Assembly: GCA_014607495.2 (NCBI GenBank)
Contig: CP053154.1
Location: forward strand, 2,294,001 to 2,358,000
From: Carposina sasakii
Lineage: Eukaryota > Arthropoda > Insecta > Lepidoptera > Carposinidae
Direction: 5' to 3'
DNA length: 64,000 bases
The stretch's first letter is position 1, and every line of letters starts with the position of its first letter. The notes under the pieces are model-generated. The model saw nothing but the letters and a program-made list of their open reading frames with translations. It did no database searches and had not been told where the DNA came from. The translations under genes were made by a program, and so were the position numbers. Below, in pieces: positions 23,099 to 34,383 of this stretch.

Positions 23099-23326
23099 CA
23101 TCATCATCATCATCATCAGCCTATTGCAGTCCACTGCTGGACTTAGGCCTCCCCCAGGGCACGCCCCCAAGACTTCCATGGGGGGTATTTGCCCATAGTC
23201 ACTTCGCTGGTCAGGTGGGTGACCGCAGTTTGTATTTTCATTTCATTGTATTTCATTGTCAACACGGGAGGCGCTGCTGCCCACCTCCCGGAAACCTTTA
23301 ATCGCCTCGTACGATACCCACGGGTG
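23099..23326 (-). mobile_element. R repeat, near full length
   Basis: (TCA)n, then GCCTATTGCAGTCCACTGCT, GGACTTAGGCCTCCCCCAGG, GTGGGTGACCGCAGT, GTCAACACGGGAGGCGCTGC, ATCGCCTCGTACGATACCCA. Sense is minus. Confidence 0.8.
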
Positions 23327-23452
23327 TAATGTGTATGTGTGTGAAAATATATCACAATTTTTCTATAAAATAAGGTCTCCGATCGTATAATAGTTTCCTT
23401 TCCTTTCCAAAAATAATTAATAGTACTTATAATAAATCAAATGCATAACATA

Positions 23453-23636
23453 ACCGGTAGGTGCAAACATTGATATGATGAATATCGATGTTTGTTTTTT
23501 GTTTCCGAGTCATGGATGTTTCTATGTATCTATGTATTTATATAGCTTAGTACCCACGACACAAGACCTTAGGGATCTAAGTGTGGGACTAGGTCAATAT
23601 GTTATGAAGTATGTGAATATTTATTTATTTATATAA
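23453..23636 (+). mobile_element. SINE-B, 5' truncated
   Basis: Begins within the tRNA-like head (ACCGGTAGGTGCAAACATTG) and retains the whole body and a TTTATTTATTTAT tail. Sense is plus. Confidence 0.8.
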
Positions 23637-23815
23637 AAATCATAGGTCACATAATAAAAAAACAACAGAATTCAGGAGCTACCTAAAACAACTACACCTG
23701 CACATTTCCGAAGAAACGGAATTAATTGAAATCCGAACAGAAAACAATGAAAATTCTAATTTGCTCGAACATTTCTAATTAACGGATGCCACAGAGCTGA
23801 TAGCTTTCGGAGTTA

Positions 23816-24149
23816 GGGAGGTGCCACATGAGCGTAATGATTTCAACGCAAAGAATACCACACAAGCACTGCGTCGGCGCTGCGTCAACGCAGCTATCTC
23901 CGATGTCGCATCGTTGGTGTATTTCTCAGTCTTTGAACGACAGTGGAGTTATGGAATAGAGTTATTAAATACTGTGCTGCCGCTCTGTCGTTTCTCCTCT
24001 CCTTGAGCATTGCGCGTGCGTTGCGTCGCCGTCATTACAACGCTTTGGTTACATTTACGTTCAGATTTATATCTAGAAAGACGGAACGTCACCACTCAGT
24101 CGACGCAAGGCTAACGCAACGCAAAGACAACGCCCATGTGACAGCTCCC
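23816..24149. mobile_element. Harbinger-like MITE with TTA target duplication
   Basis: Ends GGGAGGTGCCACATGAGCG and, reverse-complemented, GGGAGCTGTCACATGGGCG. Both are flanked by TTA (23813-23815 and 24150-24152). The 334-bp interior is rich in CAACGCA/TGCGTCG words. GGG-starting terminal repeats and TWA duplication fit PIF/Harbinger; no transposase is present. Frames open in it are a by-product of its composition. Confidence 0.75.
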
Positions 24150-24462
24150 TTAAGGATTGAACGCGAAGTGTAAAACGCGGGAAGCTCTAATATTTGCCGG
24201 ATACTCCAGTGGACGTGACGGTCGGTAGTGAAATGCCTTGGAAATTCACGGAGCTCTAGTTTTTTGAAATCATCGGCGGATTTTTCGAGAGCTGAAACCA
24301 GGCACAATCATTCATATTATTTGTGGTCAACTTTTATATCGTTTGCTCAGTGTAAATATTGGTTGGTGTGCTGTGTTACAAAATAAATTTATTTTATTTT
24401 CATCTATCCATCATTTTTGACATAGGAAGTTAACTACTGATTATAGCGGAGTAAATGTTTTA
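24150..24462. other. Unique sequence
   Basis: No recognised feature. Confidence 0.35.
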
Positions 24463-24584
24463 CAACCGCCTGCCCAGCGTGGTGACTATGGGCAAATACC
24501 CCCCATGGTAGTCTTGTGGCGTGCCCTGGGGGAGGCCTACGTCCAGCAGTGGACTGCAATAGCTGATGATGATGATGATGATGA
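24463..24584 (+). mobile_element. R repeat, 5' truncated
   Basis: ACCGCCTGCCCAGCGTGGTG, ACTATGGGCAAATACCCCCC, GGGGGAGGCCTACGTCCAGC, then AGCTGATGATGATGATGATG. Last half only. Confidence 0.8.
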
Positions 24585-24654
24585 AATGTTTTACAAATTC
24601 GCAAAAAAATAAAATTTTTGAATGATATATTAAGAAAGTTGCATATATAGATAC

Positions 24655-24830
24655 AAATAGTCACGCCCATTATTCCCCAAAGATGTTGAGCAAAAGTGTG
24701 CAATTTACACCAGTTAGCTTTAGTTTAGTAAGTTCCCACGTGGTGAGCCTGCCACCGCTTTTCGGGAACAAATACAACATTCTAGTTACTGGTAACTAAT
24801 CGAATGGGAAATTTTATCGAGTAAGAATAT
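24655..24830 (+). repeat. D repeat
   Basis: AATAGTCACGCCCATTATTC, CCCAAAGATGTTGAGCAAAA, TTCCCACGTGGTGAGCCTGC, CACCGCTTTTCGGGAAC. Shared with 46005-46215 and, in reverse, 60680-60775. Confidence 0.6.
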
Positions 24831-26160
24831 TGCCTTTGCAGCAAATTATTTAAATAAGTGTCATTCCGTGTTATACTTTTGCATTTTGCATAGTTTAGAA
24901 ATATTTTTTAAGAACTAAAGCCATCTGACAAAAAAAAATGTTGCAATATTTTATTGCAAGTGAGTGATGTATGACTTTATGCACGTGTGTTTCCTAAGCA
25001 ATTGTAGGCACAAGCCAAATGTAATCCTCTGAAACCACCTAGAAAATTCTTTCCTATTCGGTACTTATTCATAGTTTAATTTATTTATACTGATAATATT
25101 ACAAAGATAAGACAGATAGTGTATAGTTTAGTTTAATTTGTATGAAAAACACTTAAGTTTTATTATAACTTTTGGCCCTAAACTTGACAGCACCGTCAAG
25201 TCCGTGTATCATATAAATAATTAAATTAAATTTTTTAAATTAAAAAATTAAATTAAATTAGAAAATAAAAATTATCTAAGAATAAATAAATAACATCAAA
25301 GTACTTCATAATCTTAAACTATAATAATAACAATATAGTCATTGTTAGGTTAGAATTGTATGTGTAGGTACTAAATAATTTTGTATTTCACTGATATTTT
25401 TACCTGAATAAATTACTTGAATTGAGATGAACTTAATTGTATTTTAAGCTTGTTATTTTGTGTATTTTAACAATTTTAGCAAAATATGTTTAGTCCGAAA
25501 TTATTACGTGTTCACATCATTCATGAGAATTTAAATTATAATTAATTTTAATGGTGGAAATCCTCTCAATTTGTCACGATAAATACTAGTTTATTGGTTA
25601 TTAAATATTGTACCCATAATTATTTGCTGATCTTGTGCTACGTTCGGTGAACAGGGGTTTTTGCTAATTTTCTCAAAAGCAAAAACTCGTTCCATTAATG
25701 GGAATTATAATAAATAGGAGCTAAACAGGATAATATTATGGTTACATACTTATAGGCGTAGATTAAATATCTAAGTACTTTTAAAAAATAAAAATCAAAT
25801 ATGACAATAAATGTTCTTAAATAATTACAAAATATATTGTGTTAGAAAGATTTTCTAGTAATTTGTATAGACGATAAAATCCATTCAATCAAAAGACCAG
25901 CATTCATATAATTAGTAATATCTTATAATGAAGATTTAAATTTTAGAAAATTCTATTTTATATCTAAACATTACAAGGACCTGGCCGGGCGGCTCATGGA
26001 GTCTACACGTGACCAAAATGCTGGCTGCTACTTAGGCCAAAGAATAAGTATAGCAATCAAGCGCGGCAACGCAGCCAGTATTTTGGGCACGCTGATAACG
26101 GAGATCGGTTGACCATCCTGTAAAACCGGAACTGGTCGACCGATTTTCCCGGGGGGAATA
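24831..26160. other. AT-rich unique DNA with one GC-rich hairpin block
   Basis: Very AT-rich from 25060 to 25970. A GC-richer block at about 25975-26155 has two inverted repeats: CGTGACCAAAATGCTGGCTG (about 26008) with CAGCCAGTATTTTGGGCACG (about 26072-26091), and ATCGGTTGACCA with TGGTCGACCGAT (26104-26144). No gene. Confidence 0.45.
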
Positions 26161-26474
26161 CAGGGTGATTTTTCGTCGTCAACGTTCCCGAAAACTACAG
26201 AATCTCTTCATCATCACAAAATATTAGGGTCCAAAGTTGAGTAAATAGACTGCGTTTTTCTGTATAAATGCACATAGACGCGCGTAGCAAGATTTTTTCA
26301 CGAGAAATAATTAATATCTGTCTATAAAAAAAAATAACATAAACACTAGATACTATAAATTTCGCCCGGTCAAGTAATAAAAAAAAAACAGATTTTTTTT
26401 TTGGCATAAACTTACTTTATTTGATGTATAGAGAACGTACCCATCGTTAATGGTGGCCACAAAAAAAAATCCTG
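26161..26474 (-). mobile_element. T3 MITE, opposite orientation
   Basis: TA at 26159-26160 and 26475-26476 flanks CAGGGTGATTTTTCGTCG...AAAAATCCTG. The interior is the reverse complement of 2953-3337 in large part, for example CTGCGTTTTTCTGTATAAAT and ATTAATATCTGTCTATAAA. About 70 bases shorter than the other copy. Confidence 0.7.
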
Positions 26475-27959
26475 TATACACGCTAGCCCTAAGTAGTTCT
26501 TAAGTTAGTTATAGATATTATTTACCCTTTTGTAAATATTTAATGTTGGTAAAATAAACAACATTCATTAAAAAAAACATTAACATAACATAAACATTAA
26601 CAGTGGTATCATCATAGGAGCATAAATGAAAAAATCCAATTCTCTTATACGTTTTCGGCTACCCAACTAATGTGGATTTATATCATGCCCATTACTCGGC
26701 TCTGCAGATTCAATAGTCTGTCTGATTTTTATTGATTGCTGACTTCCTTCGGCGATTTAATCAAACTAAAACGTTTCTGCTGTTTCACGTGACTATTTAT
26801 AATGTGGAATAAGAAACTGCTGCAATTTTTGTAACTATTATAAAAATAATATTGAATATATCATAGGGTAATGTATATTACCTACGGGTATTTCTAGAAG
26901 AAAACCTATATCTACCCTGACCTAAAAACCAGACGAAATATCAAAAAGTTGTCATCATGAACTAAAACATTACAAAACGGTATATTCCAAAGCGTGCCAA
27001 ATATTAGCACAAACATCAAACGGCCTAAAACTCGGAGGGTGCACGAAACATTTCAATCACGACTCGCCCATACATAATTCAATTCCTGGACTCTTAATTG
27101 AAATGCACCAAACGACCGCCCTGTACGCCTCTTCGATGCTAATCGTGTTGGCACCTCACATAAATCACTATCCCCTCAGATGACGATATTGGTGTAGTTC
27201 GGAACTTTAGGCATATTAATTTGGCTTGTTATCTGTGGTTTAAGTCGTCCCCTAAGTCGGGTTGTTCATAAATTGGACCACTTTAATTGATATTATACGG
27301 TTTTGGGGTTTTAGTTTGGGATGTTTTTGGTTTTTGATAAAATTTATTTTAGTAGAGAAACAATATGTATTTTAGTAGTGATAGAACCTACGTGAACTAG
27401 TTTAACTATTGAACTATCTAGGTGAACTATTTTTATAATAAAGAAGATTTTACATTTAAATTAACATGACATGTTATAGAGTATTCAGAAAAAATAAAAA
27501 TACTTTTTTATTATAAAATATTGGAGTCAACTCTAAAGAACTAGATTCTAAAAAGTTTATCAGATAAAGGTTAAAGGTTTATCTAATAAACATTACTACT
27601 AAAATAGGTTTAAAGGAGTAATATATAAATGAACAGTGACCTGAATAAAGCTGCATTATGTAACTTAATTAAATTTCAAACCGATCCGAACAATAACATA
27701 TTTAAAAATAAGCAAGTACCTGATGTATAAATTATCCAGTTTATAATTTTAGTAGGATTATGACCAACAGAACTGGCTATCAAATAATGAATTTACTAGA
27801 CATCCACATCAGCCCTGTCGGGGTTTAGAACACCGGTCTAACCTCAACAAGAAGGTAGGCAAATGTGGAGACCGCACTCATAAATCTATACACACTTTGC
27901 ATCGACATTATGTACTAGCTAGCTAGACAATAGGCGTACTATATCTTTATCTTACTATA
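26475..27959. other. Unique sequence, no gene seen
   Basis: About 1.5 kb without recognised repeats. 26990-27260 is less AT-rich and contains several TTAATT-type words; nothing else to say. Confidence 0.4.
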
Positions 27960-28440
27960 CAGGGTGTTTGTGACAGCCAGGCAAATATTGATACCATGAC
28001 TTCAGACCATGACTTTGAGGCAGAAAACACTGAAAATTTTCGCAGGAAAATTCCAAAATTTTCCGATATTATCTTAATACCTTCAGGAAAAAATAATTTA
28101 GTTCGTTTAATTAGGCTTTAGATAATTATTTAAAAATAAAAGTTTTACCAAAAGATCATTTTAAAAATAAGTTGACCTCATAAAAGTTCAAATAACTGAT
28201 CAATCCTAATGGATAGTCACAAGTGATACAAAAAACAGTAATGACCTACTGATGAGTAATGAATAAGTCAATTTAATTAGTCACTGGATCGCTTGATACA
28301 ATAGGCGCGGAGAGCAAAGATTACTGACAATCAAATCAAAAATACATTTAATCCGATTAATAACACTGTCGTATAACTCAACACAATGGTACCTACTTTT
28401 TCAGCATTTCAGTATTTGCCTGGCTATCACCCACACCCTG
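27960..28440 (+). mobile_element. T2 MITE, TA-flanked, 481 bp
   Basis: Left end CAGGGTGTTTGTGACAGCCA then GGCAAATATTGA; right end, reverse-complemented, CAGGGTGTGGGTGATAGCCA then GGCAAATACTGA. TA at 27958-27959 and 28441-28442. A sister copy at 63420-63877 is alignable over its whole length. No transposase frame; Tc1/mariner-like ends. Confidence 0.8.
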
Positions 28441-28799
28441 TATAGTGTATTTAGATTGAGATAATATTATAGGGGCACAAAGATAGAGATGCAAATTCTT
28501 ACTGTTTACCTTACCTTACCTTTACCTTACTAAAAAGTATTACCTTTAAAACCTCTAGAACAGAACAAAGCCTCTAGGAAAACATACACGGAGAGCCACA
28601 ATTTAGAAATAAGACAATAGAAATAGTGTATAAATAATATTTAGTAATAGTGTTCAAACTGAAATGACTGAAATATACATTTTCAGTATTGGTATATACA
28701 AACCTGACAAGACATAATTATATTACATGTTTGAAACATATAAGATAATCTAAGTGTATTCATTTATATTGTCAGCGCATAGGGTCTCCTGCCACAGTA
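28441..28799. other. Unique sequence with small tandem
   Basis: A short CTTAC/CTTTACC run at about 28505-28530. Nothing else recognised. Confidence 0.35.
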
Positions 28800-28935
28800 T
28801 GCGATGTACGAAAATTCATGAACACCTGAGTTTCGGTGGGGCCGAAAGTTTCGGCTATATTTTGACCGAAACCAAAACTAAGGCCGAAACTAGAGTTTTT
28901 GGCCGAAACTGGGCGAAACCGAAATTTCGGTCGGT
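28800..28935. repeat. CCGAAA-rich block
   Basis: About ten copies of CCGAAA or its complement TTTCGG occur between 28828 and 28935 in both directions, including GGCCGAAACT twice and CCGAAATTTCGG. The words can pair into several alternative hairpins. Probably a small foldback or minisatellite relic; class unknown. Frames on both strands across it are a composition effect. Confidence 0.55.
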
Positions 28936-31900
28936 CACTAACAAATATATACAATAGATTAGAGTAAACAGGTAAGAACAGATATATAGAAAAGAATTAA
29001 CAAGAAGAACTGTGCAGTGCACCCTATTTGAAGCCCTACACATGCCAACTAGCTTTATATATTTTACACATACAACATAAACAAAGATAAACATCAGTTT
29101 TATCCGTAGAGTGGGCTTCACTTTGGTAATGATTATAAAAATCTATTATATACCTATATATCGATAGACACAAGTGTGAATGTATTGACCAATTGGCCTC
29201 CATGTTTACCTACAGCGTCTTGGTTCCCAGCTGGACTAAAGCCAAACTTACCTGTACATGGTATACTCTGTTGAATAACTAATGAGACGCCGGCATATTC
29301 CCGAAAGGTTTCGCGTCTACTGGTAAAAACTATTTATAATTCTGATGTCTTGTAGTTTGTGTTTAAAATAAATATATAATCCACCAGTTCCACTAAAAAC
29401 TGCGAGTATGTATCACGAGTATAAAGAAAATCATTAAGAATATATAACTTTTATACTCTGGTCACGCATAAACTATGAAACGGATTTTGCTGAAATTAGG
29501 CTGAAATTTATAAGAACAACCCAGTGGAACAACCCATGGGCTATAAAGTTAATGATGAGTAGGTAAGCAATAGACTGCATAAATATTTAACATCGTGACT
29601 GTAAAAAATCATAAACATTTTTAGTACATATAGAAAATGTATAAACACTAAATTTAAAATAAGAAAACACGAAGGCGGCACCGAACTTCCGGTGCGACAA
29701 ATATCACTTTCGGTTTGTGCTTAATCTTGGCTTTGTAGTAGGGTATTAACTTACGCTTTCATCCGCCTTTTAACTATACAGAATTCAACTATTGTAAAGT
29801 AAAGAAATCTTTTTTATTTTAATCTTATTGTGATAAATCCCTATCAGTGTGTATACTATTTTATTGGCATCAGGCGGGTGCTCGAATCATTCCTCAAAAT
29901 AACAAAGTCCTAACTGAAACACACCCTCCAGTGTTTTTTATGATAAAGAATTTTCCGAAATATCCATGGGAGCGGAAGTATTTTGATTTCCAAAGTTTAC
30001 GCAGACAAAGTCGTGGGCGTCTGGTTATAGGTAAGTAAATAAAAACGTGGTTCAAATTAATTGTAATTTCAAGTACACTGTCTTTTTTCCTATCAGCAAA
30101 AATAGATTTCACAATTTGCAGCGACAGCGGTATGTGGGTAAAATGTTGTCAGTGTAAAAATCTACATTCAGCTGAATAATGGCCAGTCTGGAATCAAATT
30201 TATAGCTCTCCCATTACTTAAGGCGATGGATTTATCGACACAAATAACTAGTTCCAGACTTTCCGCGCTTTTCCGGTGATATATCACGGTAGGAACTTAT
30301 ATAGGGTTTATTGACGAATTAGTACGTTTTCTGTTACCGATTTAAAATTATGTTATGTTTTTATTTACCTATCATATCGTTAGCTCTAACTACGATTAAA
30401 ACAAAAAAAAACGTTTTTACTTGTTATTAGAAGTTTCAATATAATAAACACAAAAGTAGAATTCAATCGAGAGATTATAATATTCTTTGATAATTAATTT
30501 GATTATTATTTTTTAAATATTTTTCAAGTCAAACTTGTCTAACATTGCCAGAATATTATACATAATGTTGCTGACAGTATAAATTTCATTTTAATCGGAG
30601 ATAAACGCGAGTTTAATTTAGTCGCATCCTGGTAAAACCTCCATTGTACTTAAAAATGACTTTAGGAATTATAACCACATTATTTCAGACTGTCAATCAT
30701 AGAAACAAAGATAATGCTAGGCTTTTGATTGTAACCAAAAGCTAAATTTCAACTTTTTTATAGCCTATACCGTGTCCCACTGCTAAACATAATTATTTAT
30801 TCAAGTGAAAAATATAGCGCCATTTAAGTCAAGATACCGTATCCTTTTATACCACAAAAGGGGTTAATTTAAACCGGTTTACACCGCAATTTGTCCATTA
30901 CCCACCGAAAAGTACCCAAAAGGGGTATAAATCAAAATTTCGCACAGTTCATAATACACACCGCAACGGAAACTAACAAGTGTAATCTCCACCAAATTAG
31001 TCCAGTATTTATTGCTAGCCGGATAATAAATATTAATGGCTTATCTAAATTAAATTTCCGGGTGTTTTATTATGCGGATAGTGTATTTCATGCAAAGTTT
31101 GTTTCTCTTTTTGTAGTCAAGTAGATACTTCATCATGACTAAAATAAGGGTAATTTTTTTTTGCCTAACTTGTATGTCTTTGTTTCATTATACCTGTTTA
31201 ATAATACTAGTTACTTGTGGTCTGTGTCGGTGTGCTCTTCAATATTAGATTTCAATTTAGAATTTAAAAAAATGATATTACGTTGCTAAATATAATGCCA
31301 TTTCATAAGTTTAGTATCGAACCTTCTGCCCGAAGATAGCTTTGCGTAAACTACTGAATAAAAGGAAAACAATTAATAAAATAACATTACAAAAGACATA
31401 GACATAAGAAAATAACCGATATTTAACAAATTTATCGAACAACGCCATCTATGCCGACACGTCGGAACTATCAGGCAAAGTTGCATCGCGATAAGCGACA
31501 TCGCGTTGTTATAACCGCATACAAATTAGTTAAACAAGACACAGATAGATGTATCGCCATGTTTGTTTTATGCTTTGAAAGCCTCCATAAAAGGGAAGGT
31601 TTATTCAAGTCTTTTTTTTTTTCACTAAAAACAGCCTTTGAGTTATGAAAGGAGAGAAATTAATCAGATTTAAAAGCGTGTTTTTAAATCTCTTTAGAAA
31701 TAAATTTAATATGGTCGTGGTCTATTACAGACTTGTGTTGTGCATAACTTCTTTTAAGATATAGCGTTATCAGATTTTATTAAAAAGAATATAGGTAAGT
31801 AAGTAAAAATGTTTTTTTACTTTTACTTCACAACTTTTGACAATTTTATTTTACAGAAAACGAACGTTATTAAAAACATATTTTTATCAAAAGAAGACAA

Positions 31901-32064
31901 AGTGATCTTTTATTTTGAATTTTCAAAGTTCAATGATATCAATCTACTTTTGAAAATATTGAAATGATTAACATTTAATATACCAAATCGGTGGTATCTT
32001 GCTGTACCTACCCATTCAATAATAACTAACCAAATAGGGTAGCTGAATAATTAGCACACTTTAT
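28936..32064. other. Largest unique stretch, no gene seen
   Basis: About 3.1 kb. Small decayed E-like pieces occur at about 29460-29560 (AAACTATGAAACGGATTTTG) and 29987-30030 (AAGTTTACGCAGACAAAGTC). The rest matches nothing here. Frames such as 29847-30038 and 30891-31124 have no recognisable features. Confidence 0.4.
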
Positions 32065-32170
32065 GTTTTTTGTTTTTATCCAACTGCAGAGGTGAAGAAA
32101 TGCAGAGTTATGTTTTTCGAGTGTATGTATCTATGTAGGTATATTTCTTTGGCGTGCTCAAGTGCCTAAC
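32065..32170 (+). repeat. X repeat, uninterrupted partial copy
   Basis: TTTTTATCCAACTGCAGAGG, GAGTTATGTTTTTCGAGTGT, ATTTCTTTGGCGTGCTC. Shared with 46822-46929 and 52340-52400. The two other copies host MITE insertions downstream of this part. Confidence 0.55.
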
Positions 32171-32863
32171 AGTTATTGCATGTTTCGTGTCGTGAGAATG
32201 ATCATGGGTAGGTAGGTACATCAGAAATTTTGACGCGCTCAAGGTTCGTGTTTCTGTTTTTTATTTAAATTGGTCAGAAACAACTGTATCGCTGAGTAGT
32301 ACACGTTTTTGCTCCCATTATTATGAACTTGCATTTAAGGCGTGGGACAGGACAACGTCTGTCGGGTCCACTAGATAAATATTAATTTTATAATTTATAC
32401 TTTAAATAGTATCTAATATATGTAGAATATTGGACTGCAGAAAAAATTGTTCTAGTTGACAATATTGTAAATATAAACTATTCTCGAACCCAGTTGAACA
32501 CACACAAAATATTTCATCAATATCGGTCCAGGCGTTTAGAAGGAGTTCAATTACAAACACACAAAAAGAAGATTTATATGTTTATGTATATCTAAAGATA
32601 TCTTTTTATACATTCTTAAATAAAAGGTTTCCAGCAAATAAGATTAAAAATAGCGTTCACTTGGTCATAGACTCAGTTCCTATGTTAGCTTCTAGGTGAA
32701 CTAAATTAACTTATCCGCTATTACTACGAACAAGCTACGATGCTACGAACTGTCCGTGCTACGGAAATTCGTAGCAGGGCTACGTCTTACTTTGCGATGT
32801 ATAACACGCACTCCTACGTTGAGGTTACATTTCAAGGTAATAAAAACAAGGTAATAAAAAAAG
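32171..32863. other. Mostly unique; small GCTACGAA hairpin
   Basis: GCTACGAA and TTCGTAGC pair at about 32743-32774 within a run of CTACG words. An E-like remnant (ATATCGGTCCAGGCGTTTAG) is at about 32520. No gene. Confidence 0.4.
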
Positions 32864-33016
32864 ACCCGCGAGGTGGACGGACGACCTGGCCAAGGTCGCG
32901 GGCGTCGGTTGGATGCAGGCGGCTTCCGACCGGTCGGAGTGGAGGTTGTTGGGGGAGGCCTATGTCCAACAGTGGACTTCTCAGGGCTGTAAATGATGAA
33001 TGATGATGATGAAAAA
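32864..33016 (+). mobile_element. RTE-type LINE ORF2 C-terminus and tail
   Basis: One frame reads RWTDDLAK, then GWMQAASDRSEWRLLGEAY, VQQWTSQGCK and a TAA stop at about 32988. This is the usual C-terminal pattern of RTE-clade ORF2 proteins. It is followed by TGATGAATGATGATGATG. Only about 45 codons remain, so the copy is heavily 5' truncated and non-functional. The last codons align with the tail of the R repeats. Confidence 0.8.
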
Positions 33017-33100
33017 AAGATTGTATTTTAGCTAGCTTAAATAGTAAATAAATAAATATACATATAAACAACACTAAGGGCCGATTGAGGGTACATACAT

Positions 33101-33339
33101 AAATAAATATTACACTTCAATACACATTAACTTATTCTCACATTAAGATCCATAAGGTCATGTGTCGTGGGTACTAAGCATCGGTATATACCAATAAATA
33201 CAAAGAAAGTACAGAAACATCCATGACTCGGAAACAAACATCGATATTCATGAAATCAATGTTTGTCCCTACCGGGATTGGAACCCAGGACCTATGGCGT
33301 CGCAGGCAGGGTCACTAGCTACTACACCAATCGGCCGTC
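33101..33339 (-). mobile_element. SINE-B, complete
   Basis: Head GACGGCCGATTGGTGTAG at 33339, B-box GGTTCCAATCCCGG with one change, body CCGATGCTTAGTACCCACGA, TTTATT tail at 33101. A second TAAATAAATA run precedes it at about 33044. Confidence 0.8.
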
Positions 33340-33344
33340 AAAAT

Positions 33345-33515
33345 ATAACAAAGAGTGGATGGAAGGGTGAGAAGTCTCGAATTTTCACAGATCAAATTGG
33401 CGAAATTCTAGAGAGAGGTTAGGTCAAGAGTACTCTAAACCGACGAGCGTGCATGAAGAATATCATGAAAGTAGATGAATCCGTGATCTCTGCCTATCCC
33501 TCCGGGAAAAAGGCG
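33345..33515 (+). mobile_element. LINE ORF2 C-terminal fragment (SAYPSGKKA end)
   Basis: A frame reads WKGEKSRIFTDQIGEILERG, stop, VKSTLNRRACMKNIMKVDE, then SVISAYPSGKKA and a TAA. This pattern recurs at the end of a common lepidopteran non-LTR ORF2 that has FGHVERM upstream (compare 62262-62460). One in-frame stop and an internal deletion make it dead. An (ACAT)n tail follows at 33518-33533. Clade assignment is uncertain. Confidence 0.65.
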
Positions 33516-33529
33516 TAATTACATACATA

Positions 33530-33815
33530 CATATAATCACGCCTTTATCCCTTACGGGGTAGGCAGAGCACTAAGGGCCGATAGAACCACATGGTGCCAC
33601 TTCTGACTAATTTTTAGGGTATGGTTAAGATGTACAAGTTCGGTTGGTAGTCACAGGTGGTCAGCTCATCGCCTACAAAACACCCAAGACCCTCTTGTCC
33701 CTCTACTGACTTGTACAGTATGCCCGGGAAGAGAAGCAGCTGTAGTATTACACGTTATTTTTTCACTCCCAGAGCAGCATAGAAGACGAAAAGACGTAAT
33801 TCTATGTATGTATGT
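33530..33815 (-). repeat. K repeat, full length
   Basis: From the minus strand: TACATACATACATAGAATTA, CTGCTCTGGGAGTG, GCTGCTTCTCTTCCCGGGCA, AGGCGATGAGCTGACC, CCACCTGTGACTACC, AAGGGATAAAGGCGTGATTA and a TATGTATG tail. It lies tail to tail with the LINE fragment to its left. Its 5' half resembles the C family. Confidence 0.75.
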
Positions 33816-34256
33816 ATTAAACAGTGAAGGTATGTTCTTAATTAACATTTAGACCTCATTTCTAAGAAACCAGAAATAGTGTGTATTTTGCAAAATTAAG
33901 TTATTAACTTAGGTAAAGCTAAATATCGTTTACACTACTGTGGGATTTAATAAGTATTTATCGATTCGGTTTGGTCCAATTACTAGCTTCTGAAATAATA
34001 ATCGAAAGGTTCTGGGAACGTTAACCGATGGATACAATTTTCTACATTTACAGTTTGTGATATATCTATTTTACATTATACCTATAGTGAAAGGAAAATT
34101 TTATTTTTTCCATCTGCCAACGAAATCAGTTAATCTAGAATACTATCATCAGGTCGAACCTTTATTTATATTACCGTTAAATATTGAAGAAATAAAATAA
34201 ATGTATATTTTATCTACACATATAAAATGCTTTGACTTGATTGACTGCTGCTCTTG
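33816..34256. other. Unique sequence
   Basis: No recognised feature. Confidence 0.35.
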
Positions 34257-34383
34257 TAGCATGACTTGCGAAACACTTTATGATAAACCGATTTATCGAC
34301 ATTTAGCCTGTCAAAATAAATATAGCCGCCACGTTGAATTTTGTATAGAGACGATACGATATCCACGATGCGTAGTCATGCTA
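34257..34383 (-). mobile_element. Short MITE (TAGCATGAC ends)
   Basis: Ends TAGCATGACTTGCGAAA and, reverse-complemented, TAGCATGACTACGCATCG. The interior CGATTTATCGACATTTAGCC and CGATACGATATCCACGATGC is repeated in the opposite direction at 35599-35745. No open frame. Class unknown. Confidence 0.65.

Noticed and set aside
29987..30035. Exon ending at the ATAG/GTAAGT near 30030
   Set aside because: The upstream sequence is a remnant of the E-repeat head (AAGTTTACGCAGACAAAGTC), so the donor-like word is coincidental.
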